Origin: an uncultured Bacteroidales bacterium
GTDB taxonomy: Bacteria > Bacteroidota > Bacteroidia > Bacteroidales > Bacteroidaceae
NCBI GenBank assembly: GCA_902801325.1
Contig: CADCHQ010000015.1
Coordinates: 62,001 to 126,000, forward strand
Length of the DNA: 64,000 nt
Reading direction: 5' to 3'
Notes under the pieces: model-generated
The model's database searches: none
What the model was told of the DNA's origin: nothing
The model's input: only the letters and a program-made list of their open reading frames with translations
Position numbers and translations under genes: made by a program
Shown: positions 17,741 to 27,594 of the stretch, in pieces
How positions within the stretch are numbered: the stretch's first letter is position 1
Layout of the letters: each line of letters opens with the position of its first letter

Positions 17741-20700
17741 ATGAAGAAAATATGCTTATGTCTTATCGGTTTGCTCCTAAGCCTTATAGCCCAGGGACAA
17801 ACGGACGTGACGAGCAAGATAACCAACCCCAGTTTTGAGGATGGCACTACCGGGTGGACAATGTCGAAGATGTGGACACAAGGAAATGACGCGATATCGA
17901 CTTACAAAGCCGGCAACACCTATGTGGAACGTTGGATGCCATCGCCAGGCTTGATAGGCTGTGCCTCTGTCAAGCAAACCATCACTGGCCTGTCGAACGG
18001 CGTTTATCGCCTGACAGCAGCAGCCATGAACTCCGCACAGAACAACATACAGGTGGGTGCGTGGATAGTGGGCAATGGACTGCGAACTGCCGTTTCGACA
18101 CTCAACACCTACACCCTCGACTTCTTTGTGACCGACGGAACAGCTGAAATCGGATTCGTGGCAGATGGTGCATCGGGCAACTGGGTTGGTTGCGACAACT
18201 TCCAACTGTCGTATCTCGGAAACACCTCAAACAACATCAAAAGTGCCGGAAACACCATAAAAAACTACGCCAGCAGTCTGATTAGTACCTACGGAAGCGA
18301 CACGCAGTACAGCAGTCTGATAAGCACACTAACCACAGCCATCAATGGCGGCAATCTCACCAATGTTGCCAATGCCGCCAAAGCCGTTGTAGAGGGCGAA
18401 AGAGCCTATCGACTGCGTCATCCTAGCGGTTCTGCACCAACGGTAACAACCAACAAGCGACATGCCAGAGGAAGCATCTGGGTGTTTGGTCGCATGTCTC
18501 ACACGGGTAGCGACGTGGTGGAGGAAGGATTCTGCTGGAGCACCAGTCCCAATCCCACAATCAACGACAATCACACCACCGACTGGCTCGACTCTAATGG
18601 TAAAGTCATCTGGATGCAAGGCCTCACGCCTGGAACCATGTACTATGTACGTGCTTACGCGATGACGAAGGACTATGCCGTGGGCTATGGCGATGTCATC
18701 AAAGTGCCGACCCTGCCACAAGGAACCATCCATTGGAGCTATGGAAACGAGGGCGACGACGAAATCAACAACCGCATCACGAATGCTGCCACAAAGGCTT
18801 TCGACCAATATTGGAGCAACCTCACACAGCTGACAACATTCTATCCCAGTCTGCATTATGCGTCGGGCACACCGACTGCCGACTGCAGTTATGGAGGATG
18901 GACGCGCATTGGTCCCAATGCCTCCTACCAACAGGCTGGAACCGTCATGCACGAAGCACTGCACGGAGTGGGAGTTGGTACACACTGGATGTGGACAAAC
19001 GACAAAGGCGACTTCAATCGCAATCAATACCCCGTGTGGGATGTTCTCCGGTTCTGGAACAACGACGAGACGGCAACACTCAGTGGCGACGGCCAGCACC
19101 TGTGGCCCTACGGCATCAATGGGGCACACGAGGATAATGGCAGCGACCAGCTATACATCGGCAACAGCCTCATCTGCGAAGCACTGGGCGAAGGCGGACT
19201 GCCCTTGACCGGCAGCCAGTGGCTACTGCCCTATTACGCCTATCCGCAGGATGACAACACGAAATACTACTTCAAATGTGAAGACGAGAACTATGGTCTG
19301 CTGACTTCCTATCTGGTGGAGAACGCAAGTGGCAATCTGGAATGGAAGGAACTGACTGCCAGCCAAGCACAACAGGCAAGCAACAAAGCCACGTGGTACA
19401 TGACCTTCGACGCCTCCACACAGAAATACCACATCAAAAACGCCAACACAGGGCACTACATTTGCTACAGCAGTAGTGACGCTGTCAATGGTTTCAAAAC
19501 GGGCTCGACAGCCACCGACATCCAGATGAAGAAGTGCCGTGTGGACGTGAACGTGGGTTCGCTGACCTATCAGGGCTACTACCTGCTGGATTACAATAGC
19601 AAGCAAGCGATGGAAGCCAAGAGGAATGGAAGCGTTGGTTCGGTGGCCTTCAGCATCTGGGACAACGCCACAACCCAGCGCTGGGTAATCATTCCCGAAG
19701 GCGAACTGGAGGACTTTGAAAGTGGAGTCGTCGACCTCCAACTCGACGTATTGCGCCGTTACATCAATGGCTATACAGCCGCTAAGAACGTATCGCATAC
19801 CGACAAGACAAGTGGAGCAACAACGGCACTCACCAACACCATCAGCACCATCAATTCGGCCATCAGTGGCACAGTGACGATGGACCAAGTACTGCAATTC
19901 ATCGAGGACATCAAGACTGCCGGTCTCGACTTCCTGAACAACACGATGCCTGCAAACAACGGTTACTACGACCTCACTTTTCTCATCGAGAACGCCGACT
20001 TCGCAAACGACACAGAGGGATGGTCTTTGAATCCCACATACGGCTATGGTGCAGTCGAGTTCTATCAAACGACTTTCGACCTCTACCAGATACTGCCCAA
20101 CATGCCGGCCGGGAAGTATCAATACAACGTCGATGCCTTCCAACGACCCGGTTCTAATGCCGACGTGTATACTGCTTTTACAGGCGGAACAAGCAACGTG
20201 AATGCCGAGATGTACATCAACAGTACATCGCAAAAGATTAAGAACGTAATGGAAGGCCAGCAAACGACCAGCATCAGCAATGGCGAGTACCAGACCGACG
20301 GAGGCACATACACACCCAACAACATGGAATCGGGAAGTGCTTACCTGGCTCGAAACAAATACAACAACACGATGCAAGGCGAGTTGCCGGCAGGAGACTT
20401 GCGCATTGGGCTTCGAGGCACCGTCTCCAACAACTATTATTGGACAATGGCCGACAACTTCAAACTGTATTTTCTGGGTTCCGACGGCGAAGTCACTTCC
20501 CAGAAGGACCAGCTCACAAACAACGGCTTCAGTAAGATTACGCAATTGCCTGACGACTACAGACCATACTTCTTTGTTCTCTACGACCACGAACAAGACC
20601 TGGCCATGACCTTGAAAGATTCTGATCATCAGCAGGGTGGAAGCAAGTCGATGTGGTACGACAAAGACATCAATCCGATGGAAAACAAAGAGGCACTTTG

Positions 20701-21706
20701 GACGATAGACACGAACGAGGACGAGGACGAGACCTATCAGATTCTAGCCAACGCCACCTATCCCGACTTCATGTTCCAAACCGAATGGAATGCCTCGTGG
20801 AACTACCGTTGCAGCGATAATGGGGGAAATGGCGACCTGTATTGGGGACGCACCTCTTTTGCCTATCTGCCCGATGGCTATTGGACTATCCAGAACGGAG
20901 TCTATCCAGAAAATGGGTATCTTGGTCCGTGGGACTGCGTGTTTACTGACGATGCAGAAACTGCACTGAACAAGACGGATGCAAATGTCGGAAACTTCGA
21001 CATCTTCACCATCCTGCGTGGTGACTATGTGAAGCGCTTTGATGCGGGTGTGTCTGATGCCACCTTCAACAATCCACTCGACATCTCTTATGTACTCGAA
21101 AATCCTGGTGGCGAACGACGTAGTCCAGTAGGATGGACCATTGAAGGTGCCAACTGGGGAGCACAAGGCAATGACGCCTTAGCAGGTAAGGTTGGTGGGT
21201 ATTTTCTGGAAATCTGGAACACCTCTGGCGTAGGAAGCAGTGACATTTACCAAGAGATTCAAGGTCTGCCCGACGGCTATTACCGCTTCTCGGCTGTGGC
21301 TATGGTGAACGCCGAAGGACAAACCCTCAACCTCTATGCAAACGACAGAAAGGAAGCGACACCTAACGCGAACGAAGGAACTCGAACCGATGTCATCACA
21401 CGAATTACAGATGGCAACCTTCGCGTGGGAATTAAGGCCGAAGGCATCACTTCGGCATGGATTGCTTTCGACGACGCCAAATTGGAATACCTCGGGCTAT
21501 CTATCCCTGGCGACATCAATTACGACGGCCTGATTTCCATTGCCGACGTGACGGCACTCGTGAACATCATACTCGGAAAGGACAACAGCAAGCCTTACCA
21601 ATATAATCACGATGCCGCCGATGTAAACACCGACGGCACCATATCCATTGCCGATGTAACGGCTCTGGTGAACATGATTTTAGGCAAAGAGACGAACAAC
21701 GAATAA
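17741..21706 (+). CDS. Giant secreted metallopeptidase-like protein with dockerin-type end
   Basis: A 1321-residue exported protein. Signal peptide about 1-20. A galactose-binding-like beta-sandwich (about 25-160) is followed by a fibronectin-III-like module (about 225-320) and a metallopeptidase-like region (about 325-500) with HEALHGVGVGTH at about residue 404, an HExxH site followed by a further His. A beta-trefoil/ricin-like region (about 500-655) and two more beta-sandwich domains follow. The end has two EF-hand-like dockerin repeats (GDINYDGLISIADVTALV and ADVNTDGTISIADVTALV). A role in cleaving surface proteins or glycoproteins is plausible, but the peptidase family is not recognised. 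The ATG at 17741 was chosen because of promoter spacing; 17729 and 17732 are in-frame alternatives. Confidence 0.78.
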   Translation: MKKICLCLIGLLLSLIAQGQTDVTSKITNPSFEDGTTGWTMSKMWTQGNDAISTYKAGNTYVERWMPSPGLIGCASVKQTITGLSNGVYRLTAAAMNSAQNNIQVGAWIVGNGLRTAVSTLNTYTLDFFVTDGTAEIGFVADGASGNWVGCDNFQLSYLGNTSNNIKSAGNTIKNYASSLISTYGSDTQYSSLISTLTTAINGGNLTNVANAAKAVVEGERAYRLRHPSGSAPTVTTNKRHARGSIWVFGRMSHTGSDVVEEGFCWSTSPNPTINDNHTTDWLDSNGKVIWMQGLTPGTMYYVRAYAMTKDYAVGYGDVIKVPTLPQGTIHWSYGNEGDDEINNRITNAATKAFDQYWSNLTQLTTFYPSLHYASGTPTADCSYGGWTRIGPNASYQQAGTVMHEALHGVGVGTHWMWTNDKGDFNRNQYPVWDVLRFWNNDETATLSGDGQHLWPYGINGAHEDNGSDQLYIGNSLICEALGEGGLPLTGSQWLLPYYAYPQDDNTKYYFKCEDENYGLLTSYLVENASGNLEWKELTASQAQQASNKATWYMTFDASTQKYHIKNANTGHYICYSSSDAVNGFKTGSTATDIQMKKCRVDVNVGSLTYQGYYLLDYNSKQAMEAKRNGSVGSVAFSIWDNATTQRWVIIPEGELEDFESGVVDLQLDVLRRYINGYTAAKNVSHTDKTSGATTALTNTISTINSAISGTVTMDQVLQFIEDIKTAGLDFLNNTMPANNGYYDLTFLIENADFANDTEGWSLNPTYGYGAVEFYQTTFDLYQILPNMPAGKYQYNVDAFQRPGSNADVYTAFTGGTSNVNAEMYINSTSQKIKNVMEGQQTTSISNGEYQTDGGTYTPNNMESGSAYLARNKYNNTMQGELPAGDLRIGLRGTVSNNYYWTMADNFKLYFLGSDGEVTSQKDQLTNNGFSKITQLPDDYRPYFFVLYDHEQDLAMTLKDSDHQQGGSKSMWYDKDINPMENKEALWTIDTNEDEDETYQILANATYPDFMFQTEWNASWNYRCSDNGGNGDLYWGRTSFAYLPDGYWTIQNGVYPENGYLGPWDCVFTDDAETALNKTDANVGNFDIFTILRGDYVKRFDAGVSDATFNNPLDISYVLENPGGERRSPVGWTIEGANWGAQGNDALAGKVGGYFLEIWNTSGVGSSDIYQEIQGLPDGYYRFSAVAMVNAEGQTLNLYANDRKEATPNANEGTRTDVITRITDGNLRVGIKAEGITSAWIAFDDAKLEYLGLSIPGDINYDGLISIADVTALVNIILGKDNSKPYQYNHDAADVNTDGTISIADVTALVNMILGKETNNE
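21578..21657 (+). repeat. 80-bp block identical to 24359-24438 in the dockerin-encoding ends
   Basis: Inside the dockerin-coding end of the metallopeptidase-like gene, 80 consecutive bases are identical to the end of the next gene, while the flanks differ at silent positions. Confidence 0.9.
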
Positions 21707-21721
21707 TGTAATCCGTACACC

Positions 21722-24481
21722 ATGAAACGAATCTCCATCATTCTTTTCGCAATACTTATCACCCTACTTCCTCACACAAGGACGTGGGCAGCCGGATACG
21801 TAGGTACAGCGCCAATCGCAGGCAACCGATACTACATCTACAACGTCTATCAGTCGAAAATCCTTTCCTACGGCAACTCGTGGGGAACACAAGTATCGCT
21901 AAGCAACAACATTCCTCTATGCTGTACGCTGGAAAGCAATGGTAACGGTTTCGTCATAAACACCCACTACAGCCTAGAGACCAATGGTTGGAAGAACGAT
22001 GTCACGAACTACATCATCTACTCCGAAGGATTGCCTTACGTGAATGCACGATGGGGATCATCGGACACCAATTACAACGACCGCGAAGCCACAAAGTTCG
22101 CAATAGTAGAGGCCGACGAAGGTTATTATCTCGATTGTGCCGACGGAGCACTTATGTTCGGATCAGGAACTGCCTGCGTAGTAGGCAATCGCAACGAAGG
22201 ATTCAATGCCGACAAGTCGCTCTGGCGTTTCATCACGGAAACGGAGTATGCCGAAATGACCCAGAAGAACCACTTCATTGTGGCGGCTATGAATGTCGAC
22301 GGAATGCCTCGCAGTGTGAAGATTGCCGGTGTCTATGACCTTTCGCTTAATCCCGACGGAAAGGAAGCCGAAGGGGCTACCTCCATGGGACAGAAGATGA
22401 AGACGATGGGTTACGATTTCATTGCGGCAAGCGAGGATTTCAACTACAACGACGAAATCATGGCCCAGATAGGCGACATCTACAATCAGGGCACACATCG
22501 GGGAGGGATTGAGGTCACGCTCAGCACTTATGCAAAATATCTTGCCAAAGAGACTCTCTTCGACACCGACGGACTAAACTTCTTCTGGAAGAAAAGTTTG
22601 GGAGCAAACAACGAGAGTTGGACTACATGGAACGAGCATTATGGCTATACGGATTATGAAGCCGACGGTCTGATAAACAAAGGCTATCGCTATTATCTGG
22701 CCACTCTGGCCGATGGCACTCAAATTGATATTTACATTCTGCACATGGAAGCAGGTTCGACGACTGGCGACAATGCAGCACGAGCCACACAACTTACCCA
22801 ACTGGCCAATGCCATCCTTGCATCAAGCGGCAATCGACCTATCATCATTATGGGCGACACCAATTGCAGATACACACGCGATGCTTTGAAGTCACGATTC
22901 ATCGATGTCATCAATGCCGACGAGCGATTCACCATCCATGACCCGTGGGTGGAACACGGACGACAAGGCATCTATCCCACAGGTGCAAATGCTATCATGG
23001 CCTCAGAATACGGTTATCGCAAAGGCGAAGTTGTGGACAAGGTTTTCTACATCAACAGTACACGCTCTGATATCCGATTGGTAGCAGAAAGTTACACCCA
23101 AGACCTGTCATTCGTCAACGATAACGGCGAAGCACTTGCCGACCACTGGCCTTGTGTGGTGGATTTCACCTACCACACCTACGACCCAGCCATCGACGAT
23201 GTCTCCGATATGGGAAGCATAGAGAATGTATACCTCCGTAACGTGGAAACTGGAGACTTCCTGAAAGCAGGCGGTTGGTGGGGCACACATGCTGTAGCAG
23301 GCAACTACGGAAGTGCCATTACTTTCGTACAACTACCCAACGGAAAGTATGTTCTCCAAACCCCCATGGGATTCCTTAGCCAGGACGATCCCTATATGGA
23401 CACGAGTTCGCAAAACACTTGGACACTATTGGAACGAAACGGACACTACATCCTCGCCTACGAGAACAATGGCATCATGAAGGCTCTCACAGCCAATGAC
23501 CCCACTGCATTCCCTTATGGACCAAACACGCGCTACGTCACTTGTGCCACGCTGGACATGAATGACCGATACCAGATGTGGGACATCGTGACTCGAGAGG
23601 AACTGATGGAAGAAATGTTGCGAGGAGGTGAGAAGAATCCCTACAACTGCACCTTCCTGTTGCCTGGCGCCAACTTCGACCGTAATGACCCAAGCAGCAA
23701 ATCGACCGACAACGGAGGTGCTTGGTGGTGTAACATCTCGGCAGACGCAAGCAAGATGTGGTACAACTTCTCCGACGGACTCATCAACCACTATCTTGGT
23801 AATCCCGTAGGTGAGGTTTACAATGATTCTTACAGCGGACTCACCACCTACGCGAGCACGTGGGAGATGGGACAGACTCTCACAGGACTGCCCAATGGAC
23901 GATATAAAGTAACCTGTCAGGCTTTCTATCGTGACGGAGACCTTAACCAGCACAATCCAGGCGAAATACATTCCCACCTGTATCTTCGTACGAACAATAA
24001 TGCGACAGAGGTGGAGACGACACTCGCCTCAATGTACTCGGCTCAATGTACCACTAATATCGAGAACGCCCTCTCTGGTTCTACCGACAGCAATGGGTTC
24101 TATGTGCCCAATACGATGACGGACGCAGGTTTGTTCTTCGACTACGGATACTACAACAATGAGCTCACTATCGACGTTACTGACGGTACACTTTCCATCG
24201 CTATCGGAAAGCCCGACAAAACGAAGAGCACCACGGGCTGGACTTGCTTCGACAATTTCCAAATCTATTATCTTGGTTCAGGCATCATAGGAGACATTAA
24301 TTGTGATGGGTTTGTGACAATTGCCGACGTAACGGCACTTGTGAACATCATTCTGGGCAAGGACAACAGCAAGCCTTACCAATATAATCACGATGCCGCC
24401 GATGTAAACACCGACGGCACCATATCCATTGCCGATGTGACGGCTCTGGTAAACTTAATCCTTGGGAAGGAGACTACATAG
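21722..24481 (+). CDS. Secreted endonuclease/exonuclease/phosphatase-fold protein with dockerin-type end
   Basis: A 919-residue protein with a signal peptide (about 1-23). Residues about 20-175 form a beta-trefoil-like region. Residues 185-485 have a DNase I/EEP fold: AAMNVDGMP, AASEDFNYND, YILHMEAGS, IIIMGDTNCRYTRD, VDKVFYIN and ADHWPCVVDF, which include the usual metal and catalytic Asn, Glu, His and Asp positions. Another trefoil-like segment and a beta-sandwich domain follow. The last 65 residues are two dockerin-like calcium repeats. Substrate could be nucleic acid or phospholipid (sphingomyelinase-like). The gene is 15 bp after the previous dockerin gene, probably in one operon. It overlaps the next, convergent gene by 8 bp. 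Confidence 0.82.
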   Translation: MKRISIILFAILITLLPHTRTWAAGYVGTAPIAGNRYYIYNVYQSKILSYGNSWGTQVSLSNNIPLCCTLESNGNGFVINTHYSLETNGWKNDVTNYIIYSEGLPYVNARWGSSDTNYNDREATKFAIVEADEGYYLDCADGALMFGSGTACVVGNRNEGFNADKSLWRFITETEYAEMTQKNHFIVAAMNVDGMPRSVKIAGVYDLSLNPDGKEAEGATSMGQKMKTMGYDFIAASEDFNYNDEIMAQIGDIYNQGTHRGGIEVTLSTYAKYLAKETLFDTDGLNFFWKKSLGANNESWTTWNEHYGYTDYEADGLINKGYRYYLATLADGTQIDIYILHMEAGSTTGDNAARATQLTQLANAILASSGNRPIIIMGDTNCRYTRDALKSRFIDVINADERFTIHDPWVEHGRQGIYPTGANAIMASEYGYRKGEVVDKVFYINSTRSDIRLVAESYTQDLSFVNDNGEALADHWPCVVDFTYHTYDPAIDDVSDMGSIENVYLRNVETGDFLKAGGWWGTHAVAGNYGSAITFVQLPNGKYVLQTPMGFLSQDDPYMDTSSQNTWTLLERNGHYILAYENNGIMKALTANDPTAFPYGPNTRYVTCATLDMNDRYQMWDIVTREELMEEMLRGGEKNPYNCTFLLPGANFDRNDPSSKSTDNGGAWWCNISADASKMWYNFSDGLINHYLGNPVGEVYNDSYSGLTTYASTWEMGQTLTGLPNGRYKVTCQAFYRDGDLNQHNPGEIHSHLYLRTNNNATEVETTLASMYSAQCTTNIENALSGSTDSNGFYVPNTMTDAGLFFDYGYYNNELTIDVTDGTLSIAIGKPDKTKSTTGWTCFDNFQIYYLGSGIIGDINCDGFVTIADVTALVNIILGKDNSKPYQYNHDAADVNTDGTISIADVTALVNLILGKETT
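24359..24438 (+). repeat. 80-bp block identical to 21578-21657
   Basis: Partner copy of the identical block in the dockerin-coding 3' end of the EEP-fold gene. Confidence 0.9.
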
Positions 24482-25286
24482 CAAAAGCATTGAAACCACC
24501 ATCGACAACAGCCACTGTGCCTGTGACGAATGACGAAGCCTCACTGATGAGGTATTGGATGGTTCCACAAAGTTCTTCAGGACGACCGAAACGCTTGAAA
24601 GGAGTCTGACGGATGACATCTTGTCCACGTTCAGTAAGCGAACCGTCGGGATTGGTCAGCAAGTCTTTGTTCTGCGTAGTCAAGAAGAAACCTGGAGCAA
24701 TGGCATTGACACGAATCTTTGAGGTGAACTTCGTAGCAACTTCATTGGCAAGGAAAGCCGTAAAGTTACTGATGCCAGCCTTTGCTGCAGCATAGCCCAA
24801 CACACGAGTCATCGGACGGAAAGCAGCCATCGACGAGAAGTTCACGATAGCGCCCTCGCCTTGTTCGACCATAGGTTTCAAGAACACTTGTGTGGGAATG
24901 ACCGTACCCGTGAGATTGAGGTTCAACACCTTCTGAAAATCTTCTATCTTCACGCCGAAGAAGTTACCCGTGGGCGGAATCGTTGCTCCAGGCATATTGC
25001 CTCCTGCTGCATTGAGCAAAGCATCGACACGACCGTATCGGCTAAGCACGTCGGCACAATTCTGCTCCACAACTTCCTGATTCATCACATCGGACACCAA
25101 GAAACAAGCATCGCCACCCTGCTTGCGAATGGATTCGGCAATGCTTTCACCAAGTTCCTTGTTTCTACCCAAAATCACGACATGAGCACCCTGCTCTGCC
25201 AAATGTTCGGCAATGCTACGACCCAACACGCCTGTGCCGCCAGTGATGACGACAACCTTGTCTTTTACCGAAAATAAGTCTTTCAT
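24474..25286 (-). CDS. SDR-family D-mannonate oxidoreductase (fructuronate reductase)
   Basis: A 270-residue short-chain dehydrogenase. NAD(P)-binding motif TGGTGVLGRSIA at about residues 16-27, NAAGG, and catalytic YAAAK are present. Its length, the long loop GGNMPGATIPPTGNFFGV and its position next to uxuA fit the SDR-type enzyme that interconverts fructuronate and mannonate in glucuronate catabolism, a functional replacement for the classical UxuB. It is transcribed after uxuA with a 51-bp gap. The pathway assignment is strongly supported by context. Confidence 0.88.
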   Translation of the reverse strand: MKDLFSVKDKVVVITGGTGVLGRSIAEHLAEQGAHVVILGRNKELGESIAESIRKQGGDACFLVSDVMNQEVVEQNCADVLSRYGRVDALLNAAGGNMPGATIPPTGNFFGVKIEDFQKVLNLNLTGTVIPTQVFLKPMVEQGEGAIVNFSSMAAFRPMTRVLGYAAAKAGISNFTAFLANEVATKFTSKIRVNAIAPGFFLTTQNKDLLTNPDGSLTERGQDVIRQTPFKRFGRPEELCGTIQYLISEASSFVTGTVAVVDGGFNAFAM

Positions 25287-25337
25287 AGTTCTTTTCGTTT
25301 TATAGGATGTCCTAGAAGTCCAAAGTAAGAAGGATTT

Positions 25338-26516
25338 CTAGGATTGTTCTTTAATCTCTCTCTTGACCACTGCCATCACGCCGTCCATCTGACCCAATGC
25401 CAACATGCGACCGTGGAACGAATAACCTGCGTTATACCCCATACGTTCGTCACCAAGCATCAAAGGAGCATGATCGACACGCATAGGCAGGTCAGGATTG
25501 ACGCGTTCGAAGATGCGGACAAGCGTTATCAAATCGGCACGACCTGCCAAATGACTGGCTTCATGGAAGTCTCCATTAGGCAACACATCGCACGAACGCA
25601 GGTGTACAAACCAAGTCCTATCGGCATACTTACGAGCCAATGCAGGCACATCGTTGTGCGCACCTGCACTCAAACTTCCTGCACAGAAGGTAAGACCATT
25701 GTGGGGGTCGGGCACCATATCGAGGAATGCCTGAATGTCGCTGTCGCAAGTGACAATGCGAGGCAGACCGAGAATCTGAAGTGGCGGATCGTCGGGATGC
25801 ACACACATCTTGATGTCATACTCGTTGCACACGGGCATAATGGCTTCAAGGAAATACTTCATATTGGCACGAAGCTGAGTTGCATCGATACCCTCATAAA
25901 GGCGCAATAACTGACGGAATTTCTCCACAGGCTGTTTGTCGTCTTCCGTGATGTTACCATTGACAAAGCCTTGCGTCTTCACGATGATATTGTCCACCAA
26001 CCTATGTTCGCCTTCTGCATCCATCGTCTTTCTCAGTTCGGCAACGCGTTGCAGGGTGTCGGCATTGTAGTCCTTTTCTGCACCTTCGCGCTTCAATATA
26101 TAAATGTCGAAATAGGCAAACTCTGCTAGGTTGAAATATAAACTGCTTGTACCATCTCCATTGGGATACTCGAGCGTAGTGCGAGCCCAATCGAGTACAG
26201 GCATAAAGTTGTAGCAAACCGTACGCACACCAGCCTTTCCCAGATTGGCAAGACTTTCGATGTAGTTTTCTATCAACTGGTCGCGATCAGCACCACCATA
26301 TTTAATGCTTTCGCTCACAGGCAGACTTTCAACCACGCTCCACCGAAGTCCACTTTCTTCGATGAAATCGCGCATTTTTATCACTTCCTCCAACGTCCAC
26401 ACCTCACCATTGGGTATGTGATGAAGAGCTGTTACAATACCTTCGACGCCTATCTGACGAAGCATCGATAACGTAATCTTATCGTTTGGTCCAAACCAAC
26501 GCCACGTTTTTTCCAT
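25338..26516 (-). CDS. uxuA: Mannonate dehydratase
   Basis: A 392-residue UxuA-family enzyme that dehydrates D-mannonate to 2-keto-3-deoxygluconate. Recognisable family stretches are WRWFGPNDKITL, EGIVTALHHIPNGEVW, VCYNFMPVLDWARTTL, CVHPDDPP, LTFCAGSLSAGAHND and the final MRVDHAPLM. It is in an operon with the SDR oxidoreductase. Together with the GH115 alpha-glucuronidase downstream in the window it would handle (methyl)glucuronic acid released from xylan. Confidence 0.95.
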   Translation of the reverse strand: MEKTWRWFGPNDKITLSMLRQIGVEGIVTALHHIPNGEVWTLEEVIKMRDFIEESGLRWSVVESLPVSESIKYGGADRDQLIENYIESLANLGKAGVRTVCYNFMPVLDWARTTLEYPNGDGTSSLYFNLAEFAYFDIYILKREGAEKDYNADTLQRVAELRKTMDAEGEHRLVDNIIVKTQGFVNGNITEDDKQPVEKFRQLLRLYEGIDATQLRANMKYFLEAIMPVCNEYDIKMCVHPDDPPLQILGLPRIVTCDSDIQAFLDMVPDPHNGLTFCAGSLSAGAHNDVPALARKYADRTWFVHLRSCDVLPNGDFHEASHLAGRADLITLVRIFERVNPDLPMRVDHAPLMLGDERMGYNAGYSFHGRMLALGQMDGVMAVVKREIKEQS

Positions 26517-26570
26517 ATTAAAGACCTTCTCTGTCTCTCCCCTACAGGATGAGAAATGTTTATAAAAAAA

Positions 26571-26590
26571 TTAACTGTTAACTGTTAACT
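26571..26590. repeat. Heptanucleotide repeat (ttaactg)
   Basis: Just under three copies of a 7-bp unit (ttaactg) lie in the gap between the mscS stop and the uxuA start. Confidence 0.8.
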
Positions 26591-26594
26591 ATGA

Positions 26595-27407
26595 TTATGC
26601 ATTATGAACAGTTATCTGCGGGAATGGGAATGAGATTCCACGTTTGTTAAACTCAGTATAAATGAGTTCTTGTGTCTGGAAGAACACATCCCAATAGTCG
26701 GCAGACTTTACCCACAGACGTATAGTAAGGTCGACACTGCTGTCGCCCAACTTGGAAAGGGCTATAAAGGGAGCAGCAGGTTCGTTGAGGATGCGTTCGT
26801 CTTGCTTGAATAATTCGAGAAGGACCTGACGAACTTGCTCCACATCCTGTCCGTATTCCACGCTAACGGGAATGTCCACACGGCGATGCGTCTGCTGGCT
26901 ATAGTTCACGATATTACCGCCAGACAGGGCTCCATTGGGCAGATAAATGACCTTGTTATCGACAGTACGGAGCACGGTGTGAAAGATTTGGATACCATCC
27001 ACTATTCCAGCCACATTCTGAGCCTCGACGTAATCGCCCACCTTGAAGGGTTTGAGCAGCAAGATGATGAGACCGCCCGCAAAATTGCTGAGATTCCCAC
27101 TCAAAGCCATACCTGCAGCCACACCTACAGACGCCAACAGAGCAGCAAACGACGTGGTATTGATGCCCAAAGCACTTACCACAGCCACTATCAAGAGCAC
27201 TGTGAGCAGGATGTTGACAAAACTTTGCAGGAAAGTCTTGATGGTTGGGTCTATATTTCGGCGTTCGAGGGCCTTAGTCAGCAGTTTGTTGAGGAGTGAC
27301 ACCAAGAAGCGACCGACAATATAAATAAGTAAGGCCACAAGAATGCTCTTACCAGCTTCTACACAAAAAGTTATTCCTTGTTGAATGAGTTGTTCGATAT
27401 GTGACAT
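26595..27407 (-). CDS. mscS: Small-conductance mechanosensitive ion channel (MscS family)
   Basis: A 270-residue inner-membrane channel that opens on membrane tension to relieve osmotic shock. Three membrane segments lie at about 20-40, 60-80 and 85-120. The pore-lining helix is rich in Gly/Ala (ASVGVAAGMALSGNLSNFAGG), followed by the MscS beta domain (FKVGDYVEAQNVAGIVDGI, VIYLPNGALSGGNIVNYS). The ATG at 27407 is preferred to an in-frame TTG at 27413. A promoter-like TATCTTTG is present on the minus strand at 27487-27494. Confidence 0.93.
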   Translation of the reverse strand: MSHIEQLIQQGITFCVEAGKSILVALLIYIVGRFLVSLLNKLLTKALERRNIDPTIKTFLQSFVNILLTVLLIVAVVSALGINTTSFAALLASVGVAAGMALSGNLSNFAGGLIILLLKPFKVGDYVEAQNVAGIVDGIQIFHTVLRTVDNKVIYLPNGALSGGNIVNYSQQTHRRVDIPVSVEYGQDVEQVRQVLLELFKQDERILNEPAAPFIALSKLGDSSVDLTIRLWVKSADYWDVFFQTQELIYTEFNKRGISFPFPQITVHNA

Positions 27408-27486
27408 TTGCAAAACTTACAATAAATTCATCCGTTATCCCGTTACAACTTTGTTATTTTGTTTCAGAATGATGCTATTTTTGTTG

Positions 27487-27494
27487 CAAAGATA
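27487..27494 (-). promoter_or_regulatory. -7 element for mscS
   Basis: TATCTTTG on the minus strand, about 80 bp before the start codon of mscS. It lies back to back with the xylB element at 27539-27546. Confidence 0.55.
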
Positions 27495-27497
27495 CAA

Positions 27498-27534
27498 AAA
27501 GATTAAGGAATAAAGATTAGGGATTGAAGATTAT
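27498..27534. repeat. Heptanucleotide-period tract between divergent promoters
   Basis: Units such as aagatta, aggaata, aagatta, gggattg, aagatta repeat with a 7-bp period. Confidence 0.6.
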
Positions 27535-27538
27535 TTCA

Positions 27539-27546
27539 TATCTTTG
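27539..27546 (+). promoter_or_regulatory. -7 element for xylB-xylA
   Basis: TATCTTTG lies 48 bp before the xylB start and predicts a leader of about 42 nt. Confidence 0.65.
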
Positions 27547-27594
27547 TAGCAAACAAACCCTAAATCGCAAACAGTAAAACATAAATTATATAAT

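Noticed and set aside
19223..20629. 468-codon minus-strand ORF inside the dockerin-type metallopeptidase gene
   Set aside because: It is antisense to a continuous frame with signal peptide and repeated domains; the composition (Val/His/Cys-rich) is typical of a shadow frame.
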